Part shown: piece by piece, positions 45,302 through 54,303 of the stretch
Layout: every line of letters starts with the position of its first letter
Numbering within the stretch: position 1 is the stretch's first letter
Assembly (NCBI GenBank): GCA_017645945.1
Contig: JAGCNL010000066.1
Coordinates: 1-64,000 of the forward strand
Source: Salinivirgaceae bacterium
GTDB lineage: Bacteria; Bacteroidota; Bacteroidia; Bacteroidales; SZUA-534
Direction of reading: 5' to 3'
DNA length: 64,000 nucleotides
Translations under genes and position numbers: made by a program
The notes under the pieces: generated by a model
The model's database searches: none
What the model saw: the letters and a program-made list of their open reading frames with translations, nothing else
Told to the model about the DNA's origin: nothing

Positions 45302-46015
45302 CTAAATCTCCTCCTCATCAGGCTCCGGCTCCACAAGCTGCTTGTTGTGCGGCAGATGGTATTTCAGATAGTGGATGGTGTTGCCGTCGTCGATGTGTAG
45401 CTGCTCGTAGTAGGTTTTAATCCGCAGCACATCGTCAACCCATGGCTCGGCATAGAGGTCGGCTGTCTGGCGCTCGATTTCGAAGTTGTTGAGTTGCGCC
45501 ACTTTCAGCGAGTAGTGGTAGAGGAAACGACTGTCGGTCTTCAGGTTAATGCAGCCGTCGTCGGTCAGGAATTTCTGGTACGATGTCAGGAAAAGGCTCG
45601 ATGTCAGGCGCTTTTTGGCGCGGCGTTTCTTCATTTGCGGGTCGGGGAAGGTTATCCAGATTTCGCTCACCTCGTCGGGGGCGAAAAACGCACTCACAAT
45701 CTCGATGCGTGTGCGGAGGAAAGCCACATTCGTCATTTGGTCAAGGTTCGACGCCTTGGCTCCGGTCCAGATGCGGGAGCCCTTAATGTCAACGCCGATG
45801 AAATTCTTATCGGGGAACATGCGTGCCAGGCCAACCGTGTACTCGCCTTTGCCGCAGCCGAGCTCCAGCACTATCGGATTATCGTTTTTGAATACGTCAG
45901 CGTTCCATCTGCCCTTGAGAGGGTGTGAAAAATTCATAAAATCAGTCACCTCTGGCTGAAAAACATTGCCAAAAGTCTCGTTCTCCCTGAATTTTGCGAG
46001 TTTGCCTTTTCCCAC
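45302..46015 (-). CDS. trmB: tRNA (guanine-N7)-methyltransferase
   Basis: A 237-residue SAM-dependent enzyme that makes m7G46 in tRNA. The SAM-binding loop is VLELGCGKGEYTVGLA (about 49-64), NFIGVDIKGSRIWTGA follows, and the catalytic region is WITFPDPQMKKRRAKKRL. The reading starts with GTG at 46015, which gives the normal family N-terminus MGKGKLAKF; no suitable ATG exists. The C-terminal tail is acidic (EPEPDEEEI). In this genome tRNA-modifying genes (trmB here, dus at 60.4 kb) are scattered. Confidence 0.93.
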   Translation of the reverse strand: MGKGKLAKFRENETFGNVFQPEVTDFMNFSHPLKGRWNADVFKNDNPIVLELGCGKGEYTVGLARMFPDKNFIGVDIKGSRIWTGAKASNLDQMTNVAFLRTRIEIVSAFFAPDEVSEIWITFPDPQMKKRRAKKRLTSSLFLTSYQKFLTDDGCINLKTDSRFLYHYSLKVAQLNNFEIERQTADLYAEPWVDDVLRIKTYYEQLHIDDGNTIHYLKYHLPHNKQLVEPEPDEEEI

Positions 46016-46128
46016 GGAAATAAAAGTTTAGAGTTTAATGTTTAGTGATTAATGTTTAGAGATTAAAGTTCGGGCAAACATTTTGTTGAATATTAATCAT
46101 TTATCACTAATCATTCATCGTTAATCAA

Positions 46129-46605
46129 TCAGCGTTTTGCTTTTTCTATTTTCAGTCCGGCGTCGAGCACGTGCGGAAGGTTCTCAATGCGCATTGCTTG
46201 CTCAATATAGAAGGTGTAGGCGCCGCTCTGCGGAAAGATTATGTTTTGTTTGTAGCTGATGGTGTTCGACCACACACTACCGAAACCCTTGCCAAGCCAT
46301 TTGCCCTTTTTGTCGGCCAGCAGGCACTCCAGAGTGTCGGTCTGCCGCGAACGGTCCGGCGCAACAATCGTGATGAACAGGAACATGTTGCTGTACGGAT
46401 ATTGCCCGGTTATGCGGTTGCAAAACAAAATGTTATAAGGCGTCACCGTGTCAGTCACATCAACCTTGAAGGTGAGCAGGCTGTCGCGGTTCCATTGCTC
46501 GCCCGGCATGTCGAAAGTGCAGTCGTACATGGCTGTGTTGCTGCACGATGCGGCAAGCCACAGCATGCTAATTGCCGCCACCATTCTCACTGCTGCCCGA
46601 ATCAT
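46129..46605 (-). CDS. gldH: Gliding motility lipoprotein GldH
   Basis: A 158-residue lipoprotein. The signal peptide ends with AASC (about residue 21). The mature protein has the GldH pattern: YDCTFDMPGEQWNRDSLLTF, PYNILFCNRITGQYPYSNMFLFI, DTLECLLADKKGKWLGKGFG and FPQSGAYTFYIEQAMR. GldH is essential for gliding in Flavobacterium but is kept in non-gliding Bacteroidales, where its role is unclear. Its start overlaps the end of ricT by 38 bases, so the two are coupled. A repeat of tttagagattaatg type follows in the 113-base gap before trmB. Confidence 0.88.
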   Translation of the reverse strand: MIRAAVRMVAAISMLWLAASCSNTAMYDCTFDMPGEQWNRDSLLTFKVDVTDTVTPYNILFCNRITGQYPYSNMFLFITIVAPDRSRQTDTLECLLADKKGKWLGKGFGSVWSNTISYKQNIIFPQSGAYTFYIEQAMRIENLPHVLDAGLKIEKAKR

Positions 46606-47773
46606 TTCTTTGATTGTTTTTTGGTGGTTGACCTGATTGTTGTCTCTGGTTGTTGCGGTCGCGGCCGCGATTGTGCTTTTTCTTTTTCCGCTTCGACGAG
46701 TCGAACCGTGTCAGGCTGTCCTGTCCAACCACTTGGCTGAAGTCGATTGACTCTTCCTGCGTCTCCGACTCGTTCACCGAAGCCTCAAGTTGCACCTTCT
46801 GTCCGCGTTTGTTCATCTGGATATACTCCTTCACCTTCTCAACCGAAATTGGAATGAGGTCGAGGCTGTTGGCATCGCCCACCGAGTACCACATTACGCG
46901 GCGGAAGACATCGGTTTTCTGATAATAAGCCTTGCCCGTTTCGGTGAGCAGCGGAACATCCGAGGGCGGAAAATCTTTCCGCTCATCGATATAAGAGTCC
47001 ACCTCGTAGTTGAGGCAGCACTTGAGTTTGCAGCATTGTCCGGCCAACTTCTGCGGGTTGGGAGAGAGTTCCTGATAGCGCGCCGCCGTGGTTGTCACCG
47101 ATACAAAGTTCGTCATCCATGTTGAGCAGCACAGTTCACGTCCGCACGAGCCGATGCCGCCAATGCGTCCGGCTTCCTGCCGAGCTCCAATCTGGCGCAT
47201 CTCCACGCGGATGTGGAAACGGTCGGCCAGCACCTTTATGAGCTGGCGGAAATCCACACGGTCGTCAGCAATATAATAGAAGATGGCTTTGGTCTTATCG
47301 CCCTGATACTCAACGTCTCCAATCTTCATGTCGAGTTTGAGGTCGGCGGCAATCTTGCGCGATTCAATCATTGTGTCAATCTCCAGCGCAATGGCCTCTT
47401 TCCATTTTTCAATGTCAACAGGTTTCACCTTGCGGTAGATGGTCTTGAATTCGCTTTGCGGATTGATGTTGTGCTTGCGAAGCTGGCACAGAACCAGCGG
47501 ACCTTTGAGCGAAATGATGCCGATGTCGTGGCCCGGCGAGGCCTCAACAGCCACAATGTCGCCCGTTGAAAGGCGCAATCCGTTCTGATTGTAGTAATAT
47601 CCTTTGCGGGTGTTTTTGAATCGCACCTCGTAAATTTCATTTTTATCGATTCCTTCAGGAATGTCGTTCAGCCAATCGAAAACATTGAGTTTCCCCGAAT
47701 AAATAATGCGGCAATTTGTTGCCTCGGGGTCAATGTTTTTAATCGGACAGCCTCTTGATATATCGTCGCTCAT
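46568..47773 (-). CDS. ricT: PSP1 domain protein, RicT/YaaT family
   Basis: A 401-residue protein. The PSP1 domain spans about 60-260: YYYNQNGLRLSTGDIVAVEA, GDKTKAIFYYIADDRVDFR and HIRVEMRQIGARQEAGRIGGIGSCGRELCC. The Cys-rich LAGQCCKLKCCLNYE is typical of RicT, which in Bacillus helps RNA processing. The last ~70 residues are disordered and basic (KRKKKKHNRGRDRNNQRQQ, then Gly/Asn/Ser-rich), which suits RNA contact. ATG 47773 is used; a TTG at 47788 is less likely. The ricT-gldH order is common in Bacteroidota. Confidence 0.88.
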   Translation of the reverse strand: MSDDISRGCPIKNIDPEATNCRIIYSGKLNVFDWLNDIPEGIDKNEIYEVRFKNTRKGYYYNQNGLRLSTGDIVAVEASPGHDIGIISLKGPLVLCQLRKHNINPQSEFKTIYRKVKPVDIEKWKEAIALEIDTMIESRKIAADLKLDMKIGDVEYQGDKTKAIFYYIADDRVDFRQLIKVLADRFHIRVEMRQIGARQEAGRIGGIGSCGRELCCSTWMTNFVSVTTTAARYQELSPNPQKLAGQCCKLKCCLNYEVDSYIDERKDFPPSDVPLLTETGKAYYQKTDVFRRVMWYSVGDANSLDLIPISVEKVKEYIQMNKRGQKVQLEASVNESETQEESIDFSQVVGQDSLTRFDSSKRKKKKHNRGRDRNNQRQQSGQPPKNNQRNDSGSSENGGGN

Positions 47774-48007
47774 ATTAAAAATGTTCAAACCAAAAAATCG
47801 GGTAAATATAGTTATTTGTTCATATTCTGAAATCGCCGCGCCGAAAGTTTGTTGCCAAAAGTCGCCCCAAGCGGCTTCCGAGGTCGGTCAATGCGGTCAA
47901 AAACGCTTTGCAACGATTTGAAAATGAGCGATTATTGAAAAATAGTGAAAAAAAAGCACTAATTTGTTGCACGAAACGTATTTTGCTCTACATTTGCAAC
48001 CGCAAAC

Positions 48008-48080
<73 letters not shown>

Positions 48081-48106
48081 CTTTTTTTTTGTTCTTATCT
48101 AAGGTT

Positions 48107-48192
48107 GCCCTGATGGCGGAATTGGTAGACGCGCCGGACTTAAAATCCTGTGTCCAGTAATGGACGTGCCGGTTCGATCCCGGCTCCGGGTA
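48107..48192 (+). tRNA. tRNA-Leu (anticodon TAA), with two stem mismatches
   Basis: An 86-base class-II tRNA with a regular D-arm, variable arm (gtcc/ggac) and T-arm (GCCGG/CCGGC). The acceptor stem GCCCTGA/TCCGGGT has a T-C mismatch at its fifth pair, and the anticodon stem CCGGA/TCCTG has a C-T mismatch at its second pair. The loop CTTAAAA with anticodon TAA is intact. Confidence 0.88.
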
Positions 48193-48202
48193 CAAAAAAC
48201 TG

Positions 48203-48239
48203 ACGACTGGCAATCACGTGATTGGCGGTCGTTTTTTTT
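48203..48239 (+). terminator. Terminator after the tRNA-Gly/tRNA-Leu pair
   Basis: The stem acgac-ggcaatca/tgattggc-gtcgt, with one unpaired base on each side, is followed by eight T. Confidence 0.88.
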
Positions 48240-48275
48240 GAATGGGCAACGAGTTTGGCAAATCAATCAGACGCA

Positions 48276-48680
48276 ATGACACAAACCTCTCATCCATATT
48301 CGTTGAAACGTGACGAGCACTTGAAAAGCCGCAAGGCCATCGGAGCCGTGTTCCAGCGTAGTTGCGAGGTTCGGGCAAACCCCATCCGCCTTATCTACAC
48401 AGCCGAAAAAGCTGATGCATTCTCATTTCAGGTGGGTTTTGCGGCGCCCAAGAAAATCCATCATTTTGCAGTCGACCGCAACCGCAACAAGCGTCTCATG
48501 CACGAGGCTTTCCGCCTCAACCGCAGCATTCTGACCGATGCCTTGGCCGATTGCCCCGTCAGGCTGCTGTTTATGATTGTGGCGCAGAATTCGTCACCCA
48601 TGACTTTCGGTGAGGTGGAAGGTCGTGTCAAACAGATACTTACGCGCCTGGCCGAGAAGGTCAAGAAGGACTTTCAATAG
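48276..48680 (+). CDS. rnpA: Ribonuclease P protein component
   Basis: A 134-residue basic protein that assists the RNase P RNA in trimming tRNA 5' ends. The family signature is FAAPKKIHHFAVDRNRNKRLMHEAFRLN (about residues 52-79), preceded by LKRDEHLKSRKAIGAVFQ and followed by LLFMIVAQ. ATG 48276 is chosen; the frame also runs back into the terminator of the tRNA genes. rpmH and yidD, frequent neighbours in other bacteria, are absent here; instead two tRNA genes lie just upstream. Confidence 0.93.
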   Translation: MTQTSHPYSLKRDEHLKSRKAIGAVFQRSCEVRANPIRLIYTAEKADAFSFQVGFAAPKKIHHFAVDRNRNKRLMHEAFRLNRSILTDALADCPVRLLFMIVAQNSSPMTFGEVEGRVKQILTRLAEKVKKDFQ

Positions 48681-48683
48681 CGT

Positions 48684-51605
48684 TTAGCGGTTGCTCAATT
48701 TCTTTTGTGCGCCCTTGTGCCCCTGCTCGGCGGCCTTTTCGTACCAGCGGAAGGCTTCGTCAAGGTCAACCGCAACACCATAACCTTTCTCGTAGCACAG
48801 ACCGACATCGAACTGCGATGTATCATCGTCAAGTTCGGCGGCTTTTAAGAACCATTCGAAGGCTTTCTGATAATCGCGTTCAACACCTTTTCCGTTTTTG
48901 TACATGATGGCAATGCTCGATATTGCGTCTCTGGCGCATTCATCTTGCTCAACGGCTTTATAATAACAATCGAGAGCCTTCTCGTAATTCTTTTCGACTC
49001 CATTTCCGACAAAATAGAAGAAGCCAACACGTGTTTGTGCTACAATATCTCCCTGCTCGGCAGCCTTGGAGTACAATTCAAACGCTTTCTTGTAATCTTT
49101 AGCAACGCCTTTCCCTCCTTCATAACACATTCCCAAACATATTTGTCCCGTAGAGAATTCCTGTTCGGCAGCCTTGGAGAACCATTCAAAAGCTTTCTGA
49201 TAATCCTGCTCCACGCCTTCTCCATCGTTATATAGGAAGCCCAACCTGCATTGAGCGTAGGCGTAGTCTTGTTCGGCGGCTTTAGAGTACCATTCAAAGG
49301 CTTTCTTAAAATCCTGTTCCACACCTAACCCGTTCTCATAAAGATAGCCAATGCTGTTTTGTGCGCCAAAGTTTCCCTGTTCGGCAGATTTGGTGTACCA
49401 TTCGAGGGCTTTCTCGTAATCCTGCTCAACAACGTTGCCTTCGGCATAATAACTGCCTAAAACGTATTGTGCCGTATCGTGCCCCTGCTCGGCGGCTTTG
49501 GTAGTCCACTCGACGGATTTCTCAATATCAAACAATTCGCTGTCTTCTAACGAATAAAAGAGTCCTAAATGATATTGAGCTTCAACATGTCCCTGCTTGG
49601 CTGCTTTGGTTAGCAACTCAACGCCTTTCTTTTTATCTTCTTTAGTATCAATACCATAATAGATGTTTCTACCCATTTCGAATAGCGCTTCAGCATCGCC
49701 TTGCTCAGCCGACTTTTTCTGAGCCGATTTTTTTTTCTGTTCATTATACTTTTCGGTGCAAAAGTGCAAACTTAATTTCGTCATACTTTTCATCAAATCG
49801 CTTCCATGCTCTAAGCATTTTGTGTACAACTCAATGGCTTTCTCATAATCCTGCTCAACACCCTTTCCTTCTTCATAACACTGTGCCAAACTGTGAATCG
49901 CAGATTCATATCCTTGTTCGGCCACTTTGGAGTATAAGTCGAATGCCTTCTTGTAATCCTTCTTGACAACCTTGCCCTCCTCATAAATCCGAGCCAGGTC
50001 GTATTGTGCGGAAACATAACCCTGCTCAGCAGCTTTTGTGAGCCATTCGACAGCTTTTTCAGGATTCTTCTCAACGCCATATCCGTTTAAATAGAAAGTG
50101 CCCAAATTGCTCTGCGCGGGTGCGAATCCCTGTTCTGCCGATTTAGTGTACCACTCGATGGCTTTTTCGAGATTACGCTCCACACCCATCTGGTCGGAAT
50201 AACAGATTCCCAACCTGTTTTGCGCCTCGGCATAGCCCTTCTCAGCCGCTTTGGAGTACCACTCAAAAGCTTTCTGAAAATCCTGCGCCACACCGCTGCC
50301 TTTTCGGTAGCAGTCGCCCACAACGCACTGTGCGTGGGCATAGCCTAACTGGGCACTTGTCAAGAAGCATTCAAACACTTCCCGTACTTTCTTTTGTGCG
50401 AGTTCGTATCCCTTGCTGGCCGACTGTTCAAGCCATTGTGTGGCTAACTCGTCATTCTTTTCAACGCCTTGTCCGTTGGCGTAGCAAATGGACAGATTGT
50501 ATTGTGCGGTTGCGTCTCCTTGATTGGCGGCCTTGGTGTACCACTCAACGGCTTTCACGTAATCTTGTTCCACGCCAGCGCCCATCTTGTAGCAATAACC
50601 CAGGTTGCATTGCGCCGCCGCATCGCCTTCGTTGGCGGCTTTGGTCAGCAATTCGACATTCAAAGGCATACCCAATCCCGTTTTTTGGAAATATTCCAGT
50701 TTCGCTTTAGCATCGGTGTTTCCTTGTGCGGCTGCTTTTCCGAACAACTCGGCGGCTTTGTTGTAATCCTGCTCAACACCAGTTCCGAACTCATAGCAAC
50801 TGGCCAGATTGAATTGTCCCGACGCGTCGCCTTTTTCAACCGCTTTCATGAACCATTCCACGGCTTTGGCGCTATCCTGAGCAACGCCTTTTCCATTCAA
50901 ATAGCAGACTCCAACATTGTTTATAGCCTTGAGGTCGCCTTGTTCAGCCGCTTTGGTGTACCATTCAACGGCTTTCTCCATATTCTGCTCTACGCCGTTT
51001 CCTAATTCATAACATATACCCAGGGTGAATTGTGCGTAGGCATCGCCCTGCTCCGCCGCCATGGAGTACCATTGGGCCGATTTGGCATAGTCTTTTTCCA
51101 CGCCCTGCCCGACATAATAAATGTAACCCATTCGGCCTTGCGCCGTCACGTTTCCTTGTGTCGCCGCCTTCTCAAACCATTCAATGGCCTTTGCCATATC
51201 CTGCTTCACACCTGAGCCGCTTTCATAGCATACTCCCATGTGGTATAGCGCCATGGCATTGTTTTGTGCAGCCGCTTGGCTAAACAATTCAAAGGCTTTT
51301 GCGCTGTCCTGCGCCACACCTTCTCCGTTTTGATAGCAGAGACCCAAATTATTAATTCCCAAAGAGTTTCCTTGTGCGGCAGCTTTCTCGAACCACTCCA
51401 AGGCTTTGGCGTAATCCTGCACCACGCCGCGCCCTTTCAGATAACACACGCCAAGGTTGTTCTGCGCATCGGCGAAACCCGCTTCGGCCGCTTTGGTGTA
51501 GAATTTAACGGCCTCGCCAAAGTCGGGCGCGGTGCCTTTTCCTGTTTCGAAGGCCACACCCATGCCGAAATTGAATTTTGCTTTCAGTTTATCGAAAAGC
51601 CCCAT
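48684..51605 (-). CDS. Sel1-repeat (SLR) protein
   Basis: A 973-residue protein made almost wholly of Sel1-like repeats, roughly 25 copies of 36 residues with the form A(Q/K)..LG.CY..G.GV.(Q/K)D..KA.EW(Y/F).KAAEQG. One break at about residues 310-340 (FQKTGLGMPLNVELLTKAANEG) and another at about 600-640 (HFCTEKYNEQKKKSAQKKSAEQG) split the solenoid into three blocks. No signal peptide, so it is probably a cytoplasmic scaffold for protein contacts. Partner unknown. It ends four bases from the rnpA stop (convergent). Such long SLR proteins are frequent in Bacteroidota. Confidence 0.92.
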   Translation of the reverse strand: MGLFDKLKAKFNFGMGVAFETGKGTAPDFGEAVKFYTKAAEAGFADAQNNLGVCYLKGRGVVQDYAKALEWFEKAAAQGNSLGINNLGLCYQNGEGVAQDSAKAFELFSQAAAQNNAMALYHMGVCYESGSGVKQDMAKAIEWFEKAATQGNVTAQGRMGYIYYVGQGVEKDYAKSAQWYSMAAEQGDAYAQFTLGICYELGNGVEQNMEKAVEWYTKAAEQGDLKAINNVGVCYLNGKGVAQDSAKAVEWFMKAVEKGDASGQFNLASCYEFGTGVEQDYNKAAELFGKAAAQGNTDAKAKLEYFQKTGLGMPLNVELLTKAANEGDAAAQCNLGYCYKMGAGVEQDYVKAVEWYTKAANQGDATAQYNLSICYANGQGVEKNDELATQWLEQSASKGYELAQKKVREVFECFLTSAQLGYAHAQCVVGDCYRKGSGVAQDFQKAFEWYSKAAEKGYAEAQNRLGICYSDQMGVERNLEKAIEWYTKSAEQGFAPAQSNLGTFYLNGYGVEKNPEKAVEWLTKAAEQGYVSAQYDLARIYEEGKVVKKDYKKAFDLYSKVAEQGYESAIHSLAQCYEEGKGVEQDYEKAIELYTKCLEHGSDLMKSMTKLSLHFCTEKYNEQKKKSAQKKSAEQGDAEALFEMGRNIYYGIDTKEDKKKGVELLTKAAKQGHVEAQYHLGLFYSLEDSELFDIEKSVEWTTKAAEQGHDTAQYVLGSYYAEGNVVEQDYEKALEWYTKSAEQGNFGAQNSIGYLYENGLGVEQDFKKAFEWYSKAAEQDYAYAQCRLGFLYNDGEGVEQDYQKAFEWFSKAAEQEFSTGQICLGMCYEGGKGVAKDYKKAFELYSKAAEQGDIVAQTRVGFFYFVGNGVEKNYEKALDCYYKAVEQDECARDAISSIAIMYKNGKGVERDYQKAFEWFLKAAELDDDTSQFDVGLCYEKGYGVAVDLDEAFRWYEKAAEQGHKGAQKKLSNR

Positions 51606-51969
51606 ATTTTCAATGTTTTAAGTTCGTGTGTATAGTTTTGCAAATCGTTCTGATTCATACAAAACTAAAATAAAAATCGGAACAGACATCAACTTGTTTT
51701 GTGAAATCATTTCGATTGATTCTGTTGGCAAGAATTACTTCATACGGCGGATTGTCCCGCTTTTTTTGTTTTCCAACCGCATAACCATTTACTCATCGCA
51801 CCACGTTTGCTTGTATTCTATGTTTTGGGATTCGCTCATAAATTAAATCCAAAAATCCGATTTTTACTCAATACCCAACTTTTTCAACAAATAAAAATAA
51901 AAAAGTGTATTATTGCAGTAGTGTTTTTGCAAAAAGACACTTATTTTTTGAACGAAGCGTTATGCTCGA

Positions 51970-52095
51970 CTTGTAATTGGAAATGTGAGAAGTTTCTAAA
52001 GATAAGCAGGTTAAGTGTAATGGTTCACGCGTATGCGTGGGCTGGTTACTCTTATCTTACTTATCTAGGTCATTCTCACAACCTCCAATTATAAG
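51970..52095 (+). ncRNA. Candidate structured RNA (long multi-stem hairpin, element 2)
   Basis: A 126-base hairpin built from consecutive stems: 12 bp (51970-51981 with 52084-52095, one G-U), 8 bp perfect tgtgagaa/ttctcaca (51984-51991 with 52073-52080), 7 bp perfect agataag/cttatct (52000-52006 with 52060-52066), taagtgtaa/ttactctta (52012-52020 with 52046-52054, one mismatch) and ttcacgc/gcgtggg (52024-52030 with 52035-52041) closed by loop GTAT. It has the same plan as the element at 15267 and the same apical GGTTCRCG string. The rest of the 568-base gap (51606-51969) is A+T-rich; short frames there lack coding character. Confidence 0.5.
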
Positions 52096-52109
52096 AAAGT
52101 GGTATATCG

Positions 52110-52154
52110 GCGCCACGTTTCGTGTTTTTATAACTCTCCGATGGCGCAGGAGAG
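52110..52154 (+). promoter_or_regulatory. Possible H-type pseudoknot before the deiminase-like gene
   Basis: ctctcc (52134-52139) pairs with ggagag (52149-52154), and the loop of this hairpin contains tggcgc (52142-52147), which is fully complementary to gcgcca (52110-52115). A small cacg/cgtg hairpin (52114-52124) competes with the second helix. The structure ends 19 bases before the ATG at 52174, a position suitable for control of translation. Confidence 0.4.
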
Positions 52155-52173
52155 ATGATTTGAAAATGAAATT

Positions 52174-53433
52174 ATGACCATAGAATCAATCATTGGAATC
52201 ACAAGTGGCTTGATAGCCATTGGCGGTGCGATAATAGGCGCGTATCAGCATTATAAAAAACAGCCCTTAACAGAATTGCTGAATCAACTTGCAGACAGAA
52301 ACTTGTCTAGAGAACAGCATCAGAAGATTTTGAGAAAAATGAACCGAAGGATGGAAAAGTACAGTATAAAAGACGAATACATACAAAATTTTGTTTTGAA
52401 TGACAGAGGAAAAGAAACTCTGTTTGCGGATATTTGTGAAAGCAACAATATTGAACCCACAGAAGAAATTTGTAAGAAGTTCTTGAATACCGATATGAAA
52501 AAAATCAGAGCCGATTACTATAATAAAAGGAACAATGTCAATATTTTAGAAAACAAATCATTAGAAAAGTCGCAGTCAGACAAATCCTTTTCAAGTAAAA
52601 AAGGACAAACTGTTTATATGTCTGAATTGTTAATGGACAAATTTCCAACTACTTGCAAAAACTTGATTAGTATTCTTGAAAAGCACAATGTAAACTATTC
52701 ATTCATAAAAGGTACAAAGGACATATGGTGCCGCGATTATATGCCAATTCAAACAGAATCAGACAAATTCATTCAATTCAAGTATGACCCGTCATATTTA
52801 AAGGGTAAAAAAGAATGGGAAGATTCACGCTCTGATGTAAGAGAAGTTTGCAGATTAAATGGCATTAAAGCCACATTTTCAGATATAAATCTTGACGGAG
52901 GAAATGTGTTGATTTGTGAAGGCAGGGCAATATTGTCGGACAGGATTTTCTCCGAAAACCCAAATTATGAAAAAGAAACTTTGGTGAATCAATTATCGGA
53001 ACTGTTGGAATGCGAGATTATAATTATTCCTGCACTAAAATCAAAATACGAAGATTTAACAGGACACGCAGATGGTATGGTTAGGTTTGTAAATAGGGAC
53101 ACCATAATAGGAAATCAACGAGCGGGCGATTATAAATATATGCAGGAAGGAATGCAAAAAGTTCTCGAAACCTTTAATTTAACCTACATTGACATTCCAT
53201 ATTTTCAAGACAAAGACCCAAAGCATCCTTATAGTGCAATAGGCATATATGTGAATTACCTGGAAGTTAATGACTTAATTGTTCTGCCCGTATTTGGTAG
53301 AGATGAAGACAAGCAAGTTGCTGAAATCCTTCACAAGACCTTCCCCAACAAACAAATTGAAACCATCAATTACGATGAAATTGCAAAAGAAGGCGGATTG
53401 CTTAATTGCACAACCTGGGTGGTTCGTAACTAA
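52174..53433 (+). CDS. Membrane-anchored agmatine/arginine-deiminase-like protein
   Basis: A 419-residue fusion. Residues 5-25 form a membrane helix (SIIGITSGLIAIGGAIIGAY). Residues ~30-120 are a helical module (LSREQHQKILRKMNRRMEKY, NFVLNDRGKETLF, NIEPTEEICKKFLNTDMKKI) that I associate loosely with other uncharacterised Bacteroidota proteins. Residues ~150-419 are a deiminase fold of the PAD_porph/agmatine-deiminase type: KDIWCRDYMPIQ, LDGGNVLICEG, GHADGMVRF (His-x-Asp) and GGLLNCTTW with the catalytic Cys near residue 415. All catalytic residues appear present. Substrate unknown: free agmatine, peptide arginine or something else. The gene is A+T-rich, follows a structured leader and is 26 bases from a lipoprotein gene. 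Confidence 0.75.
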   Translation: MTIESIIGITSGLIAIGGAIIGAYQHYKKQPLTELLNQLADRNLSREQHQKILRKMNRRMEKYSIKDEYIQNFVLNDRGKETLFADICESNNIEPTEEICKKFLNTDMKKIRADYYNKRNNVNILENKSLEKSQSDKSFSSKKGQTVYMSELLMDKFPTTCKNLISILEKHNVNYSFIKGTKDIWCRDYMPIQTESDKFIQFKYDPSYLKGKKEWEDSRSDVREVCRLNGIKATFSDINLDGGNVLICEGRAILSDRIFSENPNYEKETLVNQLSELLECEIIIIPALKSKYEDLTGHADGMVRFVNRDTIIGNQRAGDYKYMQEGMQKVLETFNLTYIDIPYFQDKDPKHPYSAIGIYVNYLEVNDLIVLPVFGRDEDKQVAEILHKTFPNKQIETINYDEIAKEGGLLNCTTWVVRN

Positions 53434-53459
53434 ATGATTTATTTTTAAAACTATTTAAT

Positions 53460-54266
53460 ATGAAAAGATTTGTTTTATTTTTTGTCTGTGCGACTTTGTT
53501 ATCTTCTTGCCACCAAAGTAAATCAGATATTGTGAAGGATTATTTCGAGGCCATAAACAGTTATGATACTGAAAAATTAAATCAGTTACTAACTGACAAT
53601 TTTATGTATTGTGGCAATGATACAATAAACAAGACTGGTTTTATTTCAAATATGGATTATACCAAAAATATTGGCCAAAAGATAATAATACTAAAAATGC
53701 AAGATTTAGATAATGTAGTTAAAACGGAAGAAAAAATAACAACTTTTGTGGATTCGCTTTTGGAAGTAAAACCAAATATTATTCGAAAAAGAACCTATAT
53801 TTTTTCTGATTGCAAAATAAAATCAATCATACTTGACACGGCTTTATATTATGATGAATACGTAAAAGCCTTTAATGAAAAAATTGTTCCGCTCAATTTT
53901 TATGTTTTAAATCAATATAACATACAAAACGATGATAAGGCGTTTGTTGAGAATATTAAAAAGTATGTTACCGAATATGTTAGCCTTCCTGCTTCGGAAA
54001 GAAAAAAATATTCATCTTACGCATACCTTCAAGGTACGTATGAGTCTGACGATTGTGTTTTCTATAAAAAATTAATATTCAAAGGGAAAAGAACCGTAAC
54101 AATTATTGATGGCCTTTTTGGTCTTCCATTTGCAACAAGTTATGAAATAGACGAAAATCTTATAAAGATAAAGACTGACAAAAGCGATTTATTGTTTGAA
54201 ATGCAAGACGGAGAAACTCTTATAGGCGAAGGTTTCGCTAAAGGTACCTTTAAAAAAACAAATTAG
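53460..54266 (+). CDS. Small lipoprotein with a possible SnoaL/NTF2-like N-terminal part
   Basis: A 268-residue lipoprotein. The signal peptide MKRFVLFFVCATLLSSC ends in an SSC lipobox. The mature N-terminus (SDIVKDYFEAINSYDTEKLNQLLTDNFMYCG) has the usual opening of an NTF2/SnoaL-like domain. The C-terminal part has YLQGTYESDDCVFYKKLIFKGKRTVTI and GFAKGTFKK, beta-strand rich. No family assigned for the rest. It directly follows the deiminase-like gene in the same A+T-rich region and is likely in the same operon. A terminator follows. Confidence 0.65.
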   Translation: MKRFVLFFVCATLLSSCHQSKSDIVKDYFEAINSYDTEKLNQLLTDNFMYCGNDTINKTGFISNMDYTKNIGQKIIILKMQDLDNVVKTEEKITTFVDSLLEVKPNIIRKRTYIFSDCKIKSIILDTALYYDEYVKAFNEKIVPLNFYVLNQYNIQNDDKAFVENIKKYVTEYVSLPASERKKYSSYAYLQGTYESDDCVFYKKLIFKGKRTVTIIDGLFGLPFATSYEIDENLIKIKTDKSDLLFEMQDGETLIGEGFAKGTFKKTN

Positions 54267-54303
54267 TTCTATTGCTGCTGTTAACGTCTGACTAAAAAAC
54301 GCG

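Noticed and set aside
51628..52094. Two short overlapping frames between the Sel1 and deiminase-like genes
   Set aside because: No start context, no domain, and the second runs through the long hairpin element.
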